Below, in pieces: positions 55,223 to 64,000 of a stretch of DNA of 64,000 nt. Made by a program: the position numbers and the translations under genes. The notes under the pieces were generated by a model. That model had not been told where the DNA came from and searched no databases. It worked only from the letters and a program-made list of their open reading frames with translations. The first letter of the stretch is position 1, and each line of letters opens with the position of its first letter. Source of the stretch: Pseudoalteromonas sp. Scap06. Its GTDB lineage: Bacteria > Pseudomonadota > Gammaproteobacteria > Enterobacterales > Alteromonadaceae. The DNA is taken from assembly GCF_013394165.1 (NCBI RefSeq), contig NZ_CP041330.1:744001-808000 (forward strand), given 5' to 3'.

Positions 55223-58200
55223 ATGATGCGATTTTTATTGGTTTGTGTACTTATGCTATGTGCCATGCCAAGTACGGCTTCAATTACTGATTACGTAGTT
55301 AAACAATGGAATATCAAAGACGGCTTACCCTCACAATCCCTAAAAAGTGTAGTACAAGATAACCAAGGCTATATGTGGCTTGGCACTCAATTTGGATTAA
55401 GCCGTTTTGATGGCAATACCTTCACTAATTATAATACCCAAAATAGTTTATTTTTACCCAGCAATGGTATTAATAAATTATTGATCGATGGAGAAGGATT
55501 ATTGTGGGTAGGCACTAAAAATGGCCTTGTGGTTATCGATCCTGAAAAGCTAACCGCACAAGAGTTTAATATTAAAGGCCCTGTAAGAGATATTCTTGAA
55601 GATTCTCAAGGCAGTATCTGGATAGCAGCTAATGGGCTCTATTATATAGACAGAGGCCAAATAGAACTGCGCGACCAACTAAATAACCCTAGTCCTATTG
55701 TAAACGCCACAGCTATCACTCAAATTGTGGGATCGGTCAGTAAAATGGCGCTTTCACCTGAAGGGATTTGGCTGGTTAACGACCGTAATTTATTACGTTT
55801 AACGCAAAGCTCGTCTGACTTTTCTAAATTACGCTTAGAACTAACCGCTAAAGTGGCTTTACCCGATCGTTTAGCGCAAACCATTGTTCACGATCTATCG
55901 TTTTTAAATGGTAATTTGTACTTAGCTTCTGAGTTAGGGGCTTATTTTTTAGATTTAGATGACGAGCTACGTCCGTTTCCACTTCCCAATGCTAATAACT
56001 CAGCTGTGTATAAGTTTATGAGCGACGGCAATGGCGGCTTGTGGATATCAACCTATGGACGTTTATTATTTAGAGCTAAATCTAATGATTGGCAGTGGGT
56101 TGAACCAAGCCAGCTAGATCAGAGTATTTGGTTTGCTGATATATTTAGAGATGATGAAAATAACATATGGTTAGCGAGTTTTAGTGAAGGGCTATGGCTT
56201 GCTCACGAAGGTCGAATAGAGCGCCATTCTGCCATTTCTAAAATGACCGAAGCGGTAATGGCAATTAGTAAATCACCTGATGGTAAGCTATGGATTGCCA
56301 ACAAAAGTGGCGTTGGCTATTTTGATGCCGATAAAACTTTTATTAATGTTATTAATAGTGCCAAGTATGGAAATGCCTCGGTACATGACCTGCAATTTGA
56401 TGGCGATCGCCTTTATGTTGCTACTGGCAGAGGCTTGTTTTTCTACGAATCAAATACCTTATATAGTTTCCCTGCTCGTGCATTGAGCGATAACCCTGTT
56501 TTTGCAATTAGCACTTCAACTAAAGGCGGTTTTTGGGTAGGCACCGGGCGAGGATTATATCGTTTAAATTACAATGGTTTAAACCCTTTTGCGTACAATG
56601 CTTTTTTAGGCAGTAAGTTTGTAACCTATGTTTTAGATAAACCAAATTTTGGGGTTATTGGCACCAGTAAAGGCGCGTATTACTTTACTGAGCGAGGAAT
56701 TGAAAAAATAGGTGACCAAACCACTTTGGAAAGCGCTTATGTGACCAGTATTTTACATATAAAAGGGGTAGGCATTTTAATTGGCTCGTTGAATGATGGC
56801 CTGTTTTATCGCAGTGGACAAGGGCAATGGCAGCAACTAGACGCCGCCAATGGATTGCCATATGGTTCCATATTCAGTTTAGAATACGATGACACCTCAA
56901 AGCGAATTTGGGTAAGCACCATGAAAGGGGTTTACCGCATGCCTGTTGAGCAATTTAAAGCCAACATCGAAAGCTTAAAAGTAGAAGAAGTGATTTCTTC
57001 ATTTGACCGTCAGCTCGATGGTAAAGCCAGCCAATGTTGTAATGGCTTAGGCCATGATGCGGTGGTTGATATGGATAACTCTATTTGGTACCCCAGCTTA
57101 CAAGGTGTGGTGGAAATTCCGAAAGACGTAGAGTTATTTGGATTACGTTCGCTTAAACCAACTATAGAAACCTTAACCACACCATCACGAAAGCTTGCAG
57201 CTGCTGCGTTAGGTGAAAAACCGGTTCTTGAGACCGATGAGCGTGATGTAACACTTACCTATACTGCGATTGATTATTACGCTCCGGCAAGTATTGAGTT
57301 TAGATATAAACTTAATGGGCTTGATAACGATTGGCGCTATGCAAATACCCGTCGAGAAGCAATTTATACAAATTTACCCGCTGGTATGTTTTTATTTGAA
57401 TTAGAAACTAAACGCCAAGGTGAGGATTGGGGTAAAGCGCAATCAGCCGAATATGCGTTTGTTGTTCCTGAACGATTTGGTGAAACCATCTACTTCAGAT
57501 TACTGATCACCAGTGGTTTTGTGTTGCTCTTTTATTTAGTGTTTTGGGTATTTAAAGTTCAAGAGCGACGTAAGCAACAAGTACTCGAAGGGCTTATTAC
57601 TGAACGAACCCTAGAGCTTCGCCAAGCGAATGATAAATTAAACCAAGTAAATTCTCAGCTTAAACTTGTTAGTCACTCTGATGAGCTAACTGGGCTGAGA
57701 AGCCGTCGTTTCTTGTTTGATCAACTACCAAAAGATATTGAGCATTTTCAGCGTAATTCGCAGTCATTGCAGGCTCAGGGTAAATCTTTGGTGTTGTTAA
57801 TTATTAATTTAGATAACTTTAGCCGCATTAACGATGCTTATGGTCCTATTGCTGGAGATAGCTGTTTACAACAAGTAGCGGCATTACTTAACTCGCGTAC
57901 TCAAGGCTCTGATTATGTTGCTCGGTGGAGTGGTGATGAGTTTTTACTGTTATTACGCGATTTTAAGTGTAATTTAATCGACAGCTATGTATCTGAATTA
58001 TGCCAAGCTATTGCCGATTATACCTTCCAACTTCCTAACGGTGAGACAACCAATATAACAGCGTCAGTGGGTTGGTCTTTCTATCCGCTACCTCTGCTAG
58101 GTGGTCAAGTTATTAGCTGGGAAACATCGATTAATTTAGCTGATATCGCATTGCATCAAGTTAAAAAACGCGGCGGCGATGGCGTTGCTAACATTACCTT

Positions 58201-58309
58201 TGATGAGCAATTAGATGCATTTGAGTTTGAGCAAAACCCGAATGTTGAACAGCAGATTGGCCTATTGCAAAGTAATGGCTTAGCCGACATTAAAGTGTGG
58301 ATGCGCTAG
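55223..58309 (+). CDS. Two-component-propeller sensor diguanylate cyclase
   Basis: 1028 aa. Signal peptide (LLVCVLMLCAMPSTA), then a long series of propeller repeats (each with GLPSQSLKSVVQDNQGYMWL-type blades: LWVGTKNGL, IWIAANG, GLWISTYG, NIWLASFSEGL, LWIANKSGVG, FWVGTGRGLY), Y_Y_Y domain (about 680-745), one TM (about 754-776), short coiled coil, and a GGDEF domain with the variant signature RWSGDEFLLLL. Periplasmic propeller senses a ligand, possibly a polysaccharide, and controls c-di-GMP synthesis. Confidence 0.88.
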   Translation: MMRFLLVCVLMLCAMPSTASITDYVVKQWNIKDGLPSQSLKSVVQDNQGYMWLGTQFGLSRFDGNTFTNYNTQNSLFLPSNGINKLLIDGEGLLWVGTKNGLVVIDPEKLTAQEFNIKGPVRDILEDSQGSIWIAANGLYYIDRGQIELRDQLNNPSPIVNATAITQIVGSVSKMALSPEGIWLVNDRNLLRLTQSSSDFSKLRLELTAKVALPDRLAQTIVHDLSFLNGNLYLASELGAYFLDLDDELRPFPLPNANNSAVYKFMSDGNGGLWISTYGRLLFRAKSNDWQWVEPSQLDQSIWFADIFRDDENNIWLASFSEGLWLAHEGRIERHSAISKMTEAVMAISKSPDGKLWIANKSGVGYFDADKTFINVINSAKYGNASVHDLQFDGDRLYVATGRGLFFYESNTLYSFPARALSDNPVFAISTSTKGGFWVGTGRGLYRLNYNGLNPFAYNAFLGSKFVTYVLDKPNFGVIGTSKGAYYFTERGIEKIGDQTTLESAYVTSILHIKGVGILIGSLNDGLFYRSGQGQWQQLDAANGLPYGSIFSLEYDDTSKRIWVSTMKGVYRMPVEQFKANIESLKVEEVISSFDRQLDGKASQCCNGLGHDAVVDMDNSIWYPSLQGVVEIPKDVELFGLRSLKPTIETLTTPSRKLAAAALGEKPVLETDERDVTLTYTAIDYYAPASIEFRYKLNGLDNDWRYANTRREAIYTNLPAGMFLFELETKRQGEDWGKAQSAEYAFVVPERFGETIYFRLLITSGFVLLFYLVFWVFKVQERRKQQVLEGLITERTLELRQANDKLNQVNSQLKLVSHSDELTGLRSRRFLFDQLPKDIEHFQRNSQSLQAQGKSLVLLIINLDNFSRINDAYGPIAGDSCLQQVAALLNSRTQGSDYVARWSGDEFLLLLRDFKCNLIDSYVSELCQAIADYTFQLPNGETTNITASVGWSFYPLPLLGGQVISWETSINLADIALHQVKKRGGDGVANITFDEQLDAFEFEQNPNVEQQIGLLQSNGLADIKVWMR

Positions 58310-58326
58310 AGGTTAAAGTTAGCAAT

Positions 58327-58353
58327 AAAAAAGGAGCCAATGGCTCCTTTTTT
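58327..58353. terminator. Bidirectional terminator between GGDEF gene and dxs
   Basis: AAAAAAGGAGCCAATGGCTCCTTTTTT between convergent stop codons. Confidence 0.85.
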
Positions 58354-58370
58354 ATTAAACACTATAAGTA

Positions 58371-60233
58371 TTAGCTCATAAATGCTTTGATTGAGGTTAA
58401 TATACCTTGCTCACCTAACCCCATTTCATCGTGCATTTGCTGTTGAGTACCGTGTTTAATAAATTCATCCGGTATACCTAAGTTAAGTATTTTTACAGCC
58501 GCTTTTTGAGTAGCTAAATACTCATTAACTGCCGAACCTACACCACCAGAAATTGCATTATCTTCAAGTGTTACAATGATATCGTGGTTAGCGACAAGTT
58601 CATCAATTAAACCAGTATCAAGTGGTTTAATAAATCGCATATTAACTAAAGTGGCATTGAGCTCATCAGTGGCTAATTGGGCGTTTTCAAGCAAGGTACC
58701 GAATGACAATATAGCTACTTTAGCACCTTGTTTAATTACGTTAGCTTTACCAATTTCGAGCTGTTGCATAGCGCTTTTAACCTCTGCTGTGCCCGCACTG
58801 CCACGCGGGTAACGCACAGCTACTGGGCAATTGGCTTGATAGCCAGTGTATAGCATTTGACGGCATTCGTTAGTATCGCTAGGTGCCATAATAACCATGT
58901 TAGGAATACAGCGCATAAAGCTTAGGTCATAGGCGCCTTGGTGAGTTTCACCATCAGCTCCGACAATACCTGCGCGGTCAATAGCAAATAATACCGGTAG
59001 GTTTTGCAATGCAACGTCGTGAATTAGTTGATCATACGCACGTTGTAAAAAGCTAGAGTAGATAGCAACAACGGGTTTTAACCCTTCACAAGCAAAACCT
59101 GCAGCAAGGGTTACAGCGTGTTGCTCAGCAATTGCCACATCAAAATATTGTTCTGGGTGTTCTTTAGAAAAGCGCACCATTCCCGAACCTTCACGCATCG
59201 CAGGAGTAATTGCCATTAACTTGTTGTCTTGCTCTGCCATATCGCAAAGCCAATCACCAAATACATTTGAGAAAGTCGCTGCACTTGGTTTAGATTTCGG
59301 TAAACTTGAAGTCGCAGGATCAAATTTTGGTACGCCATGATAACCAATCGGATCGGCTTCTGCGGGCTTGTAACCTTTGCCTTTTTGGGTTTTTATATGT
59401 AAAAGTTGTGGGCCTTTTAAGTTACGCATGTTACGCAGCGTATCAACCAGCATATTCACATCATGACCATCAATTGGACCAATATAGTTTAGGCCTAATT
59501 CTTCAAAAAAAGTACCCGGGATCATCATCCCTTTAATGTGCTCTTCCATACGGCTGGCAAGTTCTTTTACCGGCGGTACACCAGAAAGAAGCTTTTTACT
59601 GCCTTCGCGGATGTTGGTATAAAAGCTACCTGATAAAATACGCGCAAAATGATTGGTTAACGCGCCGACGTTTTCAGAAATCGACATTTCGTTATCGTTC
59701 AAAATAATCAACATATCTGATTTAACATCACCTAAGTGATTCATCGCTTCAAAGGCCATACCTGCGGTAATTGCGCCATCGCCTATCACCGCCACTGTTT
59801 TACGACCTCTGCCTTCTTTTTGCGCAGCAATAGACATACCCAGCGCCGCTGAAATAGAGGTACTTGAATGGCCAACACTAAACGTATCGTATTCACTTTC
59901 GTCTCTAAATGGAAATGGGTGCAATCCATCTTTTTGACGAATGGTGTGCATTTGGTCACGACGTCCCGTTAGTATTTTATGTGGGTAGGCTTGATGACCT
60001 ACATCCCAAACTAAACGGTCGTCGGGAGTGTTGTACACATAATGTAATGCAACGGTAAGTTCTACGGTTCCTAAACCAGACGCTAAATGGCCGCTACTTT
60101 GCGATACTGAATTGAGTAAGTAATCACGCAATTCATGGCTAAATGCAGAAAGCTTATCTTGTGCTAAGTCTCGCAAGTGGACTGGTTCGTTCACCAAATT
60201 AAGTAATGGATACTTGCTGCTATCAAGTGTCAT
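58371..60233 (-). CDS. dxs: 1-deoxy-D-xylulose-5-phosphate synthase
   Basis: 620 aa. TPP site [34 protein letters not shown], and pyrimidine domain with [23 protein letters not shown]. First step of the MEP isoprenoid pathway. It is downstream of ispA in the xseB-ispA-dxs set, but a 112-nt gap leaves room for its own promoter. Confidence 0.96.
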   Translation of the reverse strand: MTLDSSKYPLLNLVNEPVHLRDLAQDKLSAFSHELRDYLLNSVSQSSGHLASGLGTVELTVALHYVYNTPDDRLVWDVGHQAYPHKILTGRRDQMHTIRQKDGLHPFPFRDESEYDTFSVGHSSTSISAALGMSIAAQKEGRGRKTVAVIGDGAITAGMAFEAMNHLGDVKSDMLIILNDNEMSISENVGALTNHFARILSGSFYTNIREGSKKLLSGVPPVKELASRMEEHIKGMMIPGTFFEELGLNYIGPIDGHDVNMLVDTLRNMRNLKGPQLLHIKTQKGKGYKPAEADPIGYHGVPKFDPATSSLPKSKPSAATFSNVFGDWLCDMAEQDNKLMAITPAMREGSGMVRFSKEHPEQYFDVAIAEQHAVTLAAGFACEGLKPVVAIYSSFLQRAYDQLIHDVALQNLPVLFAIDRAGIVGADGETHQGAYDLSFMRCIPNMVIMAPSDTNECRQMLYTGYQANCPVAVRYPRGSAGTAEVKSAMQQLEIGKANVIKQGAKVAILSFGTLLENAQLATDELNATLVNMRFIKPLDTGLIDELVANHDIIVTLEDNAISGGVGSAVNEYLATQKAAVKILNLGIPDEFIKHGTQQQMHDEMGLGEQGILTSIKAFMS

Positions 60234-60345
60234 GGTTTTTTATATATCCTTCGCTAATATTAACTTTCCTCAAAAGTTAGATTTAAGAGGTAAACTAATA
60301 TTCAGTAATAATTTTGTTCTAAGAGTTAATACGTTTTAGCCATGT

Positions 60346-61233
60346 TTAATGGTCACGTTCAATTAAATAGTTTGCCAATGCCGCTAAGTCGGTCGTGTCT
60401 GCGTCAATATTGGCTAACGCCTCATGGGCTTGCTGTATCAAATTTAGTGCTTTTTGCTTAGCACCTAGCATACCTAATAAAGCGGGGTATGTCGCTTTAT
60501 TAGCAGCAATATCTGACCCTTGAGGCTTACCTAAAGTCAGTGTGTCGCCCTCAACATCTAAAATGTCGTCATGAACCTGAAAGGCCAGCCCAATAGCATA
60601 CCCAAAAGTAGATAAGTTATCTAAAGTATGTTGGCTAATATTAGGAGCGCAAAGTGCGCCCAAAGTAATCGCACAATTTATTAATGCGCCGGTTTTAAGT
60701 TTATGAATACGTTCTAATTCATCAACCGTAATAACTTTATCTGTTGCTGCAATATCGCGGCCTTGTCCGGCAACCATTCCTTGCAAGCCTGAAGCATGGG
60801 CTAATTCTGCAATCATTTTTAACTGAGCTTCTGTTGAGCATTTAAATGTGTGCTTAGCAATAAGCTCAAATGCTAAGGTTTGCAGTGCGTCACCTGCTAA
60901 AATAGCTTGTGCTTCACCATAGACAATATGACATGTAGGACGGCCACGACGTAAATCATCGTCATCCATAGCGGGCAAATCGTCATGCACTAATGAATAA
61001 CTGTGAATGCATTCTATCGCTGCTGCAAGTACATCTAAATCACGCTTGTCAGCACCTAACATTTTACCTGTGGTATAAACTAAAAAGGGCCGCAATCTTT
61101 TCCCGCCATTCATTAAACTATAATGGGTGGCTTCTTTTATGGTGTTGTCGCTTTCAAGAGGTTGTTCGAAATAAAGATTGAGAGTATTGGCTACATCATC
61201 TTGAGCAAGCTTTATTTGTTCTTTTATGCTCAC
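60346..61233 (-). CDS. ispA: Farnesyl diphosphate synthase
   Basis: 295 aa. First Asp-rich motif DDLPAMDDDDLRRG (about 85) and second VHDDILDVEGD (about 220), LMNGGKRLRPFL near 40. Condenses IPP with DMAPP/GPP to farnesyl diphosphate for quinones and undecaprenyl phosphate. Immediately follows xseB. Confidence 0.95.
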   Translation of the reverse strand: MSIKEQIKLAQDDVANTLNLYFEQPLESDNTIKEATHYSLMNGGKRLRPFLVYTTGKMLGADKRDLDVLAAAIECIHSYSLVHDDLPAMDDDDLRRGRPTCHIVYGEAQAILAGDALQTLAFELIAKHTFKCSTEAQLKMIAELAHASGLQGMVAGQGRDIAATDKVITVDELERIHKLKTGALINCAITLGALCAPNISQHTLDNLSTFGYAIGLAFQVHDDILDVEGDTLTLGKPQGSDIAANKATYPALLGMLGAKQKALNLIQQAHEALANIDADTTDLAALANYLIERDH

Positions 61234-61235
61234 AA

Positions 61236-61478
61236 TTATTCCATATCGTTATTAAATTGAGTAAGCGGTGCTTTTTCGTCATTACCCATTAATATCGACA
61301 CCTTTTGCTCGGCTTGTTGAAGTTTACCGGAAGACGCACTGGCTAATGCAATGCCGCGCTCAAATTGCTTTAAAGACTGTTCAAGCGATAAATCACCTTG
61401 TTCCATTTCACTGACAATTGTTGTTAGTTCTTCTAGTGCTTGTTCGAAACTTAAATTTTCAGGTTTTTTAGTCGCCAT
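61236..61478 (-). CDS. xseB: Exodeoxyribonuclease VII small subunit
   Basis: 80 aa from the ATG at 61478 (MATKKPENLSFEQALEEL); the TTG four codons earlier is disfavoured since XseB is about 80 residues. LSLEQSLKQFERGIALA is the family signature. Forms ExoVII with XseA. Two-nt gap to ispA. Confidence 0.93.
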   Translation of the reverse strand: MATKKPENLSFEQALEELTTIVSEMEQGDLSLEQSLKQFERGIALASASSGKLQQAEQKVSILMGNDEKAPLTQFNNDME

Positions 61479-61780
61479 CTTTATTTTCAACTTACATAAT
61501 AAATTTAAACGCCAATTTTAGGGGGAATGCTAAACTAGGTCAAAGAATGTTATGTTTTTTTGATAGATAAATGCTGTTAATTGGGTTTTACTGCGCTTCA
61601 GCGTTATTTTTTAAATTATAAATTCTGATTAGTTAGATTGATTACCTATGTTGATCTAAAATAGGACTAATCGTAATTTTATCGTTTATCATAAAAATCA
61701 CTTAAGTATTTCAGTATCTTGCCGATATACATTTAATAACAACGCTTGCGAAGAAAAAATATAAAACCTTTGGAGGGAAT
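61479..61780. other. Divergent promoter region xseB / pomA
   Basis: About 300 AT-rich nt without a gene I can support. It should hold promoters for both directions; GGAGG is at 61772-61776. Confidence 0.4.
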
Positions 61781-62548
61781 GTGGATTTAGCAACCATTAT
61801 TGGGATCCTTGGCGCAATTGGCTTAATTGTCATGTCCATGTTTATGAGTAGTAGCGGCGAAGTCGGTATGTTTTACAATACCCCTTCCGTGGTTATTGTA
61901 TTTGGTGGCTCCCTTTTTATCGTTTTATCCAATTTTACTATGTCGCAATTTTTAGGCATTGGTAAGGTTTGTGCTAAAGCGTTTATGTTTAAAATTGAAC
62001 CCCCTGAAGCCTTAATTGAAAAGGCGGTTGAGCTAGCAGATTCTGCCCGAAAAGGCGGGTTTTTAGCATTGGAAGAGGCTGAAATTCCAAATCCATTTAT
62101 GCGCAAAGGCGTTGATATGCTCGTAGATGGGCATGATGCAGATGTAGTGCGCGCTACATTACAAAAAGATATTTCCCTCACTACAACTCGCCATGAAATG
62201 GGCGCAAGCTTATTTAAATCGTTAGGTGATATTGCTCCTGCAATGGGGATGATTGGTACATTAATCGGTTTGGTGGCTATGTTATCAAATATGGATGACC
62301 CAAAAGCAATCGGCCCAGCAATGGCTGTAGCCTTGTTAACAACGTTGTATGGGGCATTTTTGGCGAATGTTGTCGCCATTCCTATTCAGGTAAAACTTGA
62401 ATTGCGTAAAGACGAAGAAGCAATGAACCAGCGACTTATTTTGGATGCAGTATTAGGCATTCAAGATGGCCAAAACCCTAAAGTAATTGAGGGGATCTTG
62501 AAAAATTATTTGGCTGAGTCTAAACGCGCGGTAAACACTGAGGAATAG
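61781..62548 (+). CDS. pomA: Flagellar motor stator protein PomA/MotA
   Basis: 255 aa, GTG start with GGAGG. Four TM helices (about 5-25, 32-50, 150-172, 182-205), cytoplasmic charged loop between TM2 and TM3 (ARKGGFLALEEAEIPNPFMR), and MGMIGTLIGLVAMLSNMDDP of TM3. Partner pomB follows; likely sodium-driven, as in marine relatives, by inference only. Confidence 0.92.
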   Translation: MDLATIIGILGAIGLIVMSMFMSSSGEVGMFYNTPSVVIVFGGSLFIVLSNFTMSQFLGIGKVCAKAFMFKIEPPEALIEKAVELADSARKGGFLALEEAEIPNPFMRKGVDMLVDGHDADVVRATLQKDISLTTTRHEMGASLFKSLGDIAPAMGMIGTLIGLVAMLSNMDDPKAIGPAMAVALLTTLYGAFLANVVAIPIQVKLELRKDEEAMNQRLILDAVLGIQDGQNPKVIEGILKNYLAESKRAVNTEE

Positions 62549-62550
62549 TT

Positions 62551-63471
62551 ATGTCTGATGAAGAGTGTAAATGCCCACCCCCAGGGTTACCTGCATGGAT
62601 GGGGACATTTGCCGATTTAATGTCGCTATTAATGTGCTTTTTTGTACTCTTACTCGCGTTTTCTGAAATGGATGTGCTTAAATTTAAGCAAATTGCAGGT
62701 TCTATGAAGTTTGCTTTTGGTGTGCAAAATAAAATTGAAGTTAAAGATATCCCAAAAGGCACCTCGGTTATTGCAATGGAGTTTACTCCAGGTAAGCCTG
62801 AGCCGACCCCCATTGAAACTATTCAGCAGCAAACAGTTGAAATGACTCAGCAAATGCTAGAGTTTCAGGCGGGCGATGAAAGCTCTGCTGGCGGACGCCA
62901 AGAACAACGAGGCGAAAAACGAGGCGGTGAGTCTAGCAGCACCTCTGAAGAAGTAGCTTCAGCGCCTTCAGTTTCTGCTGCTGATCAAGAGCAAATAAAT
63001 GACTTAGTTAAAAAAATTGCACAACAGCTTGAAAAGCAAATTATTGATGGAGCTATTGAGCTTGAGTCATTAGGTCAGCAAATCATTATTCGTATTAGAG
63101 AAAATGGTTCGTTTCCATCGGGCAGTGCGTTTTTACAACCCCAGTTTAAACCTATCATTCAAGATATTGGCCGGTTACTAAAAGATGTTCCCGGGGAGAT
63201 CACCGTCTCCGGTCATACTGATGACTTCCAAGTCTCTAATGAGCTTTATATTAATAACTGGGATTTGTCCTCTAAACGAGCTGTTGCGGTAGCAAGTGAG
63301 CTGCAAAAAGTTGCGGGTTTTGATAAAACTCGAATGATGGTCGTGGGGCGTGCAGAAACCAGACCTTTAGTGCCGAATGATTCACGAGAAGATCGAAGAC
63401 GTAACCGCCGGGTAGAAATATCAATTTTACAAGGCAAGGCGAAAGAATCAGATCCTATTGATATTAGATAG
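62551..63471 (+). CDS. pomB: Flagellar motor stator protein PomB/MotB
   Basis: 306 aa. Single N-terminal TM with the ion-binding Asp in GTFADLMSLLMCFFVLLLAF, variable Gln/Glu/Ser-rich linker (about 85-140), and C-terminal OmpA-like peptidoglycan-binding domain (GHTDDFQVSNELYINNWDLS, RRRNRRVEI). Two-nt gap after pomA. Confidence 0.92.
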   Translation: MSDEECKCPPPGLPAWMGTFADLMSLLMCFFVLLLAFSEMDVLKFKQIAGSMKFAFGVQNKIEVKDIPKGTSVIAMEFTPGKPEPTPIETIQQQTVEMTQQMLEFQAGDESSAGGRQEQRGEKRGGESSSTSEEVASAPSVSAADQEQINDLVKKIAQQLEKQIIDGAIELESLGQQIIIRIRENGSFPSGSAFLQPQFKPIIQDIGRLLKDVPGEITVSGHTDDFQVSNELYINNWDLSSKRAVAVASELQKVAGFDKTRMMVVGRAETRPLVPNDSREDRRRNRRVEISILQGKAKESDPIDIR

Positions 63472-63544
63472 AATTTATTGGTTTTGTTACTTTTTTAGCA
63501 TAGAATACACCTTTATTAACAGATGTAATTAAACTGGAGTGAAT

Positions 63545-63622
63545 ATGTTGGATAAGTTTTGTAGTATGCCTGGTAATGGAAATGGCGATGACGATGATAA
63601 AAAAACGAATTTTACTAAGTAA
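63545..63622 (+). CDS. 25-aa acidic mini-ORF
   Basis: GGAG is six nt before the ATG. 25 residues ending in a run of four Asp and two Lys (NGNGDDDDKKTNF). No family known. It is immediately followed (two nt) by the next gene, so it could be a leader or a small protein. Confidence 0.4.
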   Translation: MLDKFCSMPGNGNGDDDDKKTNFTK

Positions 63623-63624
63623 TC

Positions 63625-64000
63625 ATGCCTGATTGGTTTGATAAAGTCTTAGAGATTACAAACAGTAGCTGGATGCTTTTTTTGAGCCCAGCTATTTTTG
63701 TTTTTTATTTACGAAAAGATTTTTGTGCTTTAAGGTTTACTTTATTAACAGCCGCTTTTTTTCTTTTTGGTGCTTTAATTCATTCATCAATCAAAGAGTT
63801 TGATGACGGTACCTACATATATCGTTATATAATTTGGGCATTTAATGATTTAGCGTGGATGGCTCTGATTGCTTATTTGGGCCTGAAAGATAAACTGCAT
63901 TTGTGGCAATGCGTACTGGGCCAACTTGTGGTTATTGGTGCACCCATCCTGCAGTTGTTTCGTCTAGTTGACCGTCACCTTTGGGATTTATCGTACAGCA
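63625..64000 (+). CDS. Membrane protein, unknown (3' cut by window)
   Basis: Open from ATG at 63625 to the window end, at least 125 codons. At least three hydrophobic segments are visible (about 15-29, 37-54, 80-92 and likely 108-118), with short charged loops (RKD, DKLH). Family not recognised. Confidence 0.6.
   Translation, partial: MPDWFDKVLEITNSSWMLFLSPAIFVFYLRKDFCALRFTLLTAAFFLFGALIHSSIKEFDDGTYIYRYIIWAFNDLAWMALIAYLGLKDKLHLWQCVLGQLVVIGAPILQLFRLVDRHLWDLSYS

Overview
The window looks like a chromosomal segment of a marine gammaproteobacterium close to Pseudoalteromonas. This rests on the protein sequences and gene order: thrL-thrABC, glyA-nrdR-ribD-ribE-ribB(X)-ribH-nusB-thiL-pgpA, dxs-ispA-xseB and a pomAB stator pair. 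It is inference; no 16S or other marker is present. The window splits into a genomic island (about 983-28288) and ordinary core chromosome on both sides.

Left flank (1-982): the start of a Tas-like aldo/keto reductase and a hotdog thioesterase on the minus strand, a small membrane protein, then a LexA box and the first 12 codons of dinB (DNA polymerase IV). The rest of this dinB reappears at 28296-29312, so the island sits inside dinB. The island ends carry imperfect inverted repeats (983-998 and 28273-28288). Its left end encodes two tyrosine recombinases, a recombinase-fold protein lacking the box-I arginine, and a small auxiliary protein. This matches the intA-tfp-intB-srap core described for strand-biased circularizing integrative elements (SEs). 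A second, unrelated dinB 5' stub with its own perfect LexA box (8563-8639) suggests a composite island, and a complete cargo dinB (8882-9940) can replace the broken host gene.

Island cargo (10.4-28.1 kb) is dense in conflict genes: an AHH nuclease with an Imm11-like partner; a minus-strand run of integron gene cassettes with recognisable attC sites, one carrying a two-gene Septu-like (PtuA/PtuB) system; an IS91 remnant; HigA-like and Xre/ParS-like orphan antitoxin proteins; a two-gene helicase operon; an XRE regulator with a complete type I restriction-modification operon (hsdM-hsdS-hsdR); and a five-gene module of GHKL/STAS-like protein, STAS-like (DUF4325) winged-helix protein, ThsB-like TIR, caspase-like protease and second TIR. 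Three near-perfect 28-bp dyads plus a weaker fourth, all with the same half-site spacing, lie upstream of the DUF4325 gene and of the TIR-caspase-TIR genes. They look like operators. This regulated TIR-caspase module is the best candidate for an undescribed (Thoeris type IV-like) defence system.

Right of the island (29.3-64 kb) is core metabolism and signalling: M17 aminopeptidase, MCP, DPP-IV, HIT protein, DUF442 phosphatase, M49 lipoprotein peptidase, HDOD protein, RdgC, histidine kinase and response regulator, threonine operon with leader peptide and attenuator, GlyA, riboflavin operon, NusB, ThiL, PgpA, a large two-component-propeller GGDEF protein, isoprenoid genes and flagellar stator genes, ending in a membrane protein cut by the window edge.
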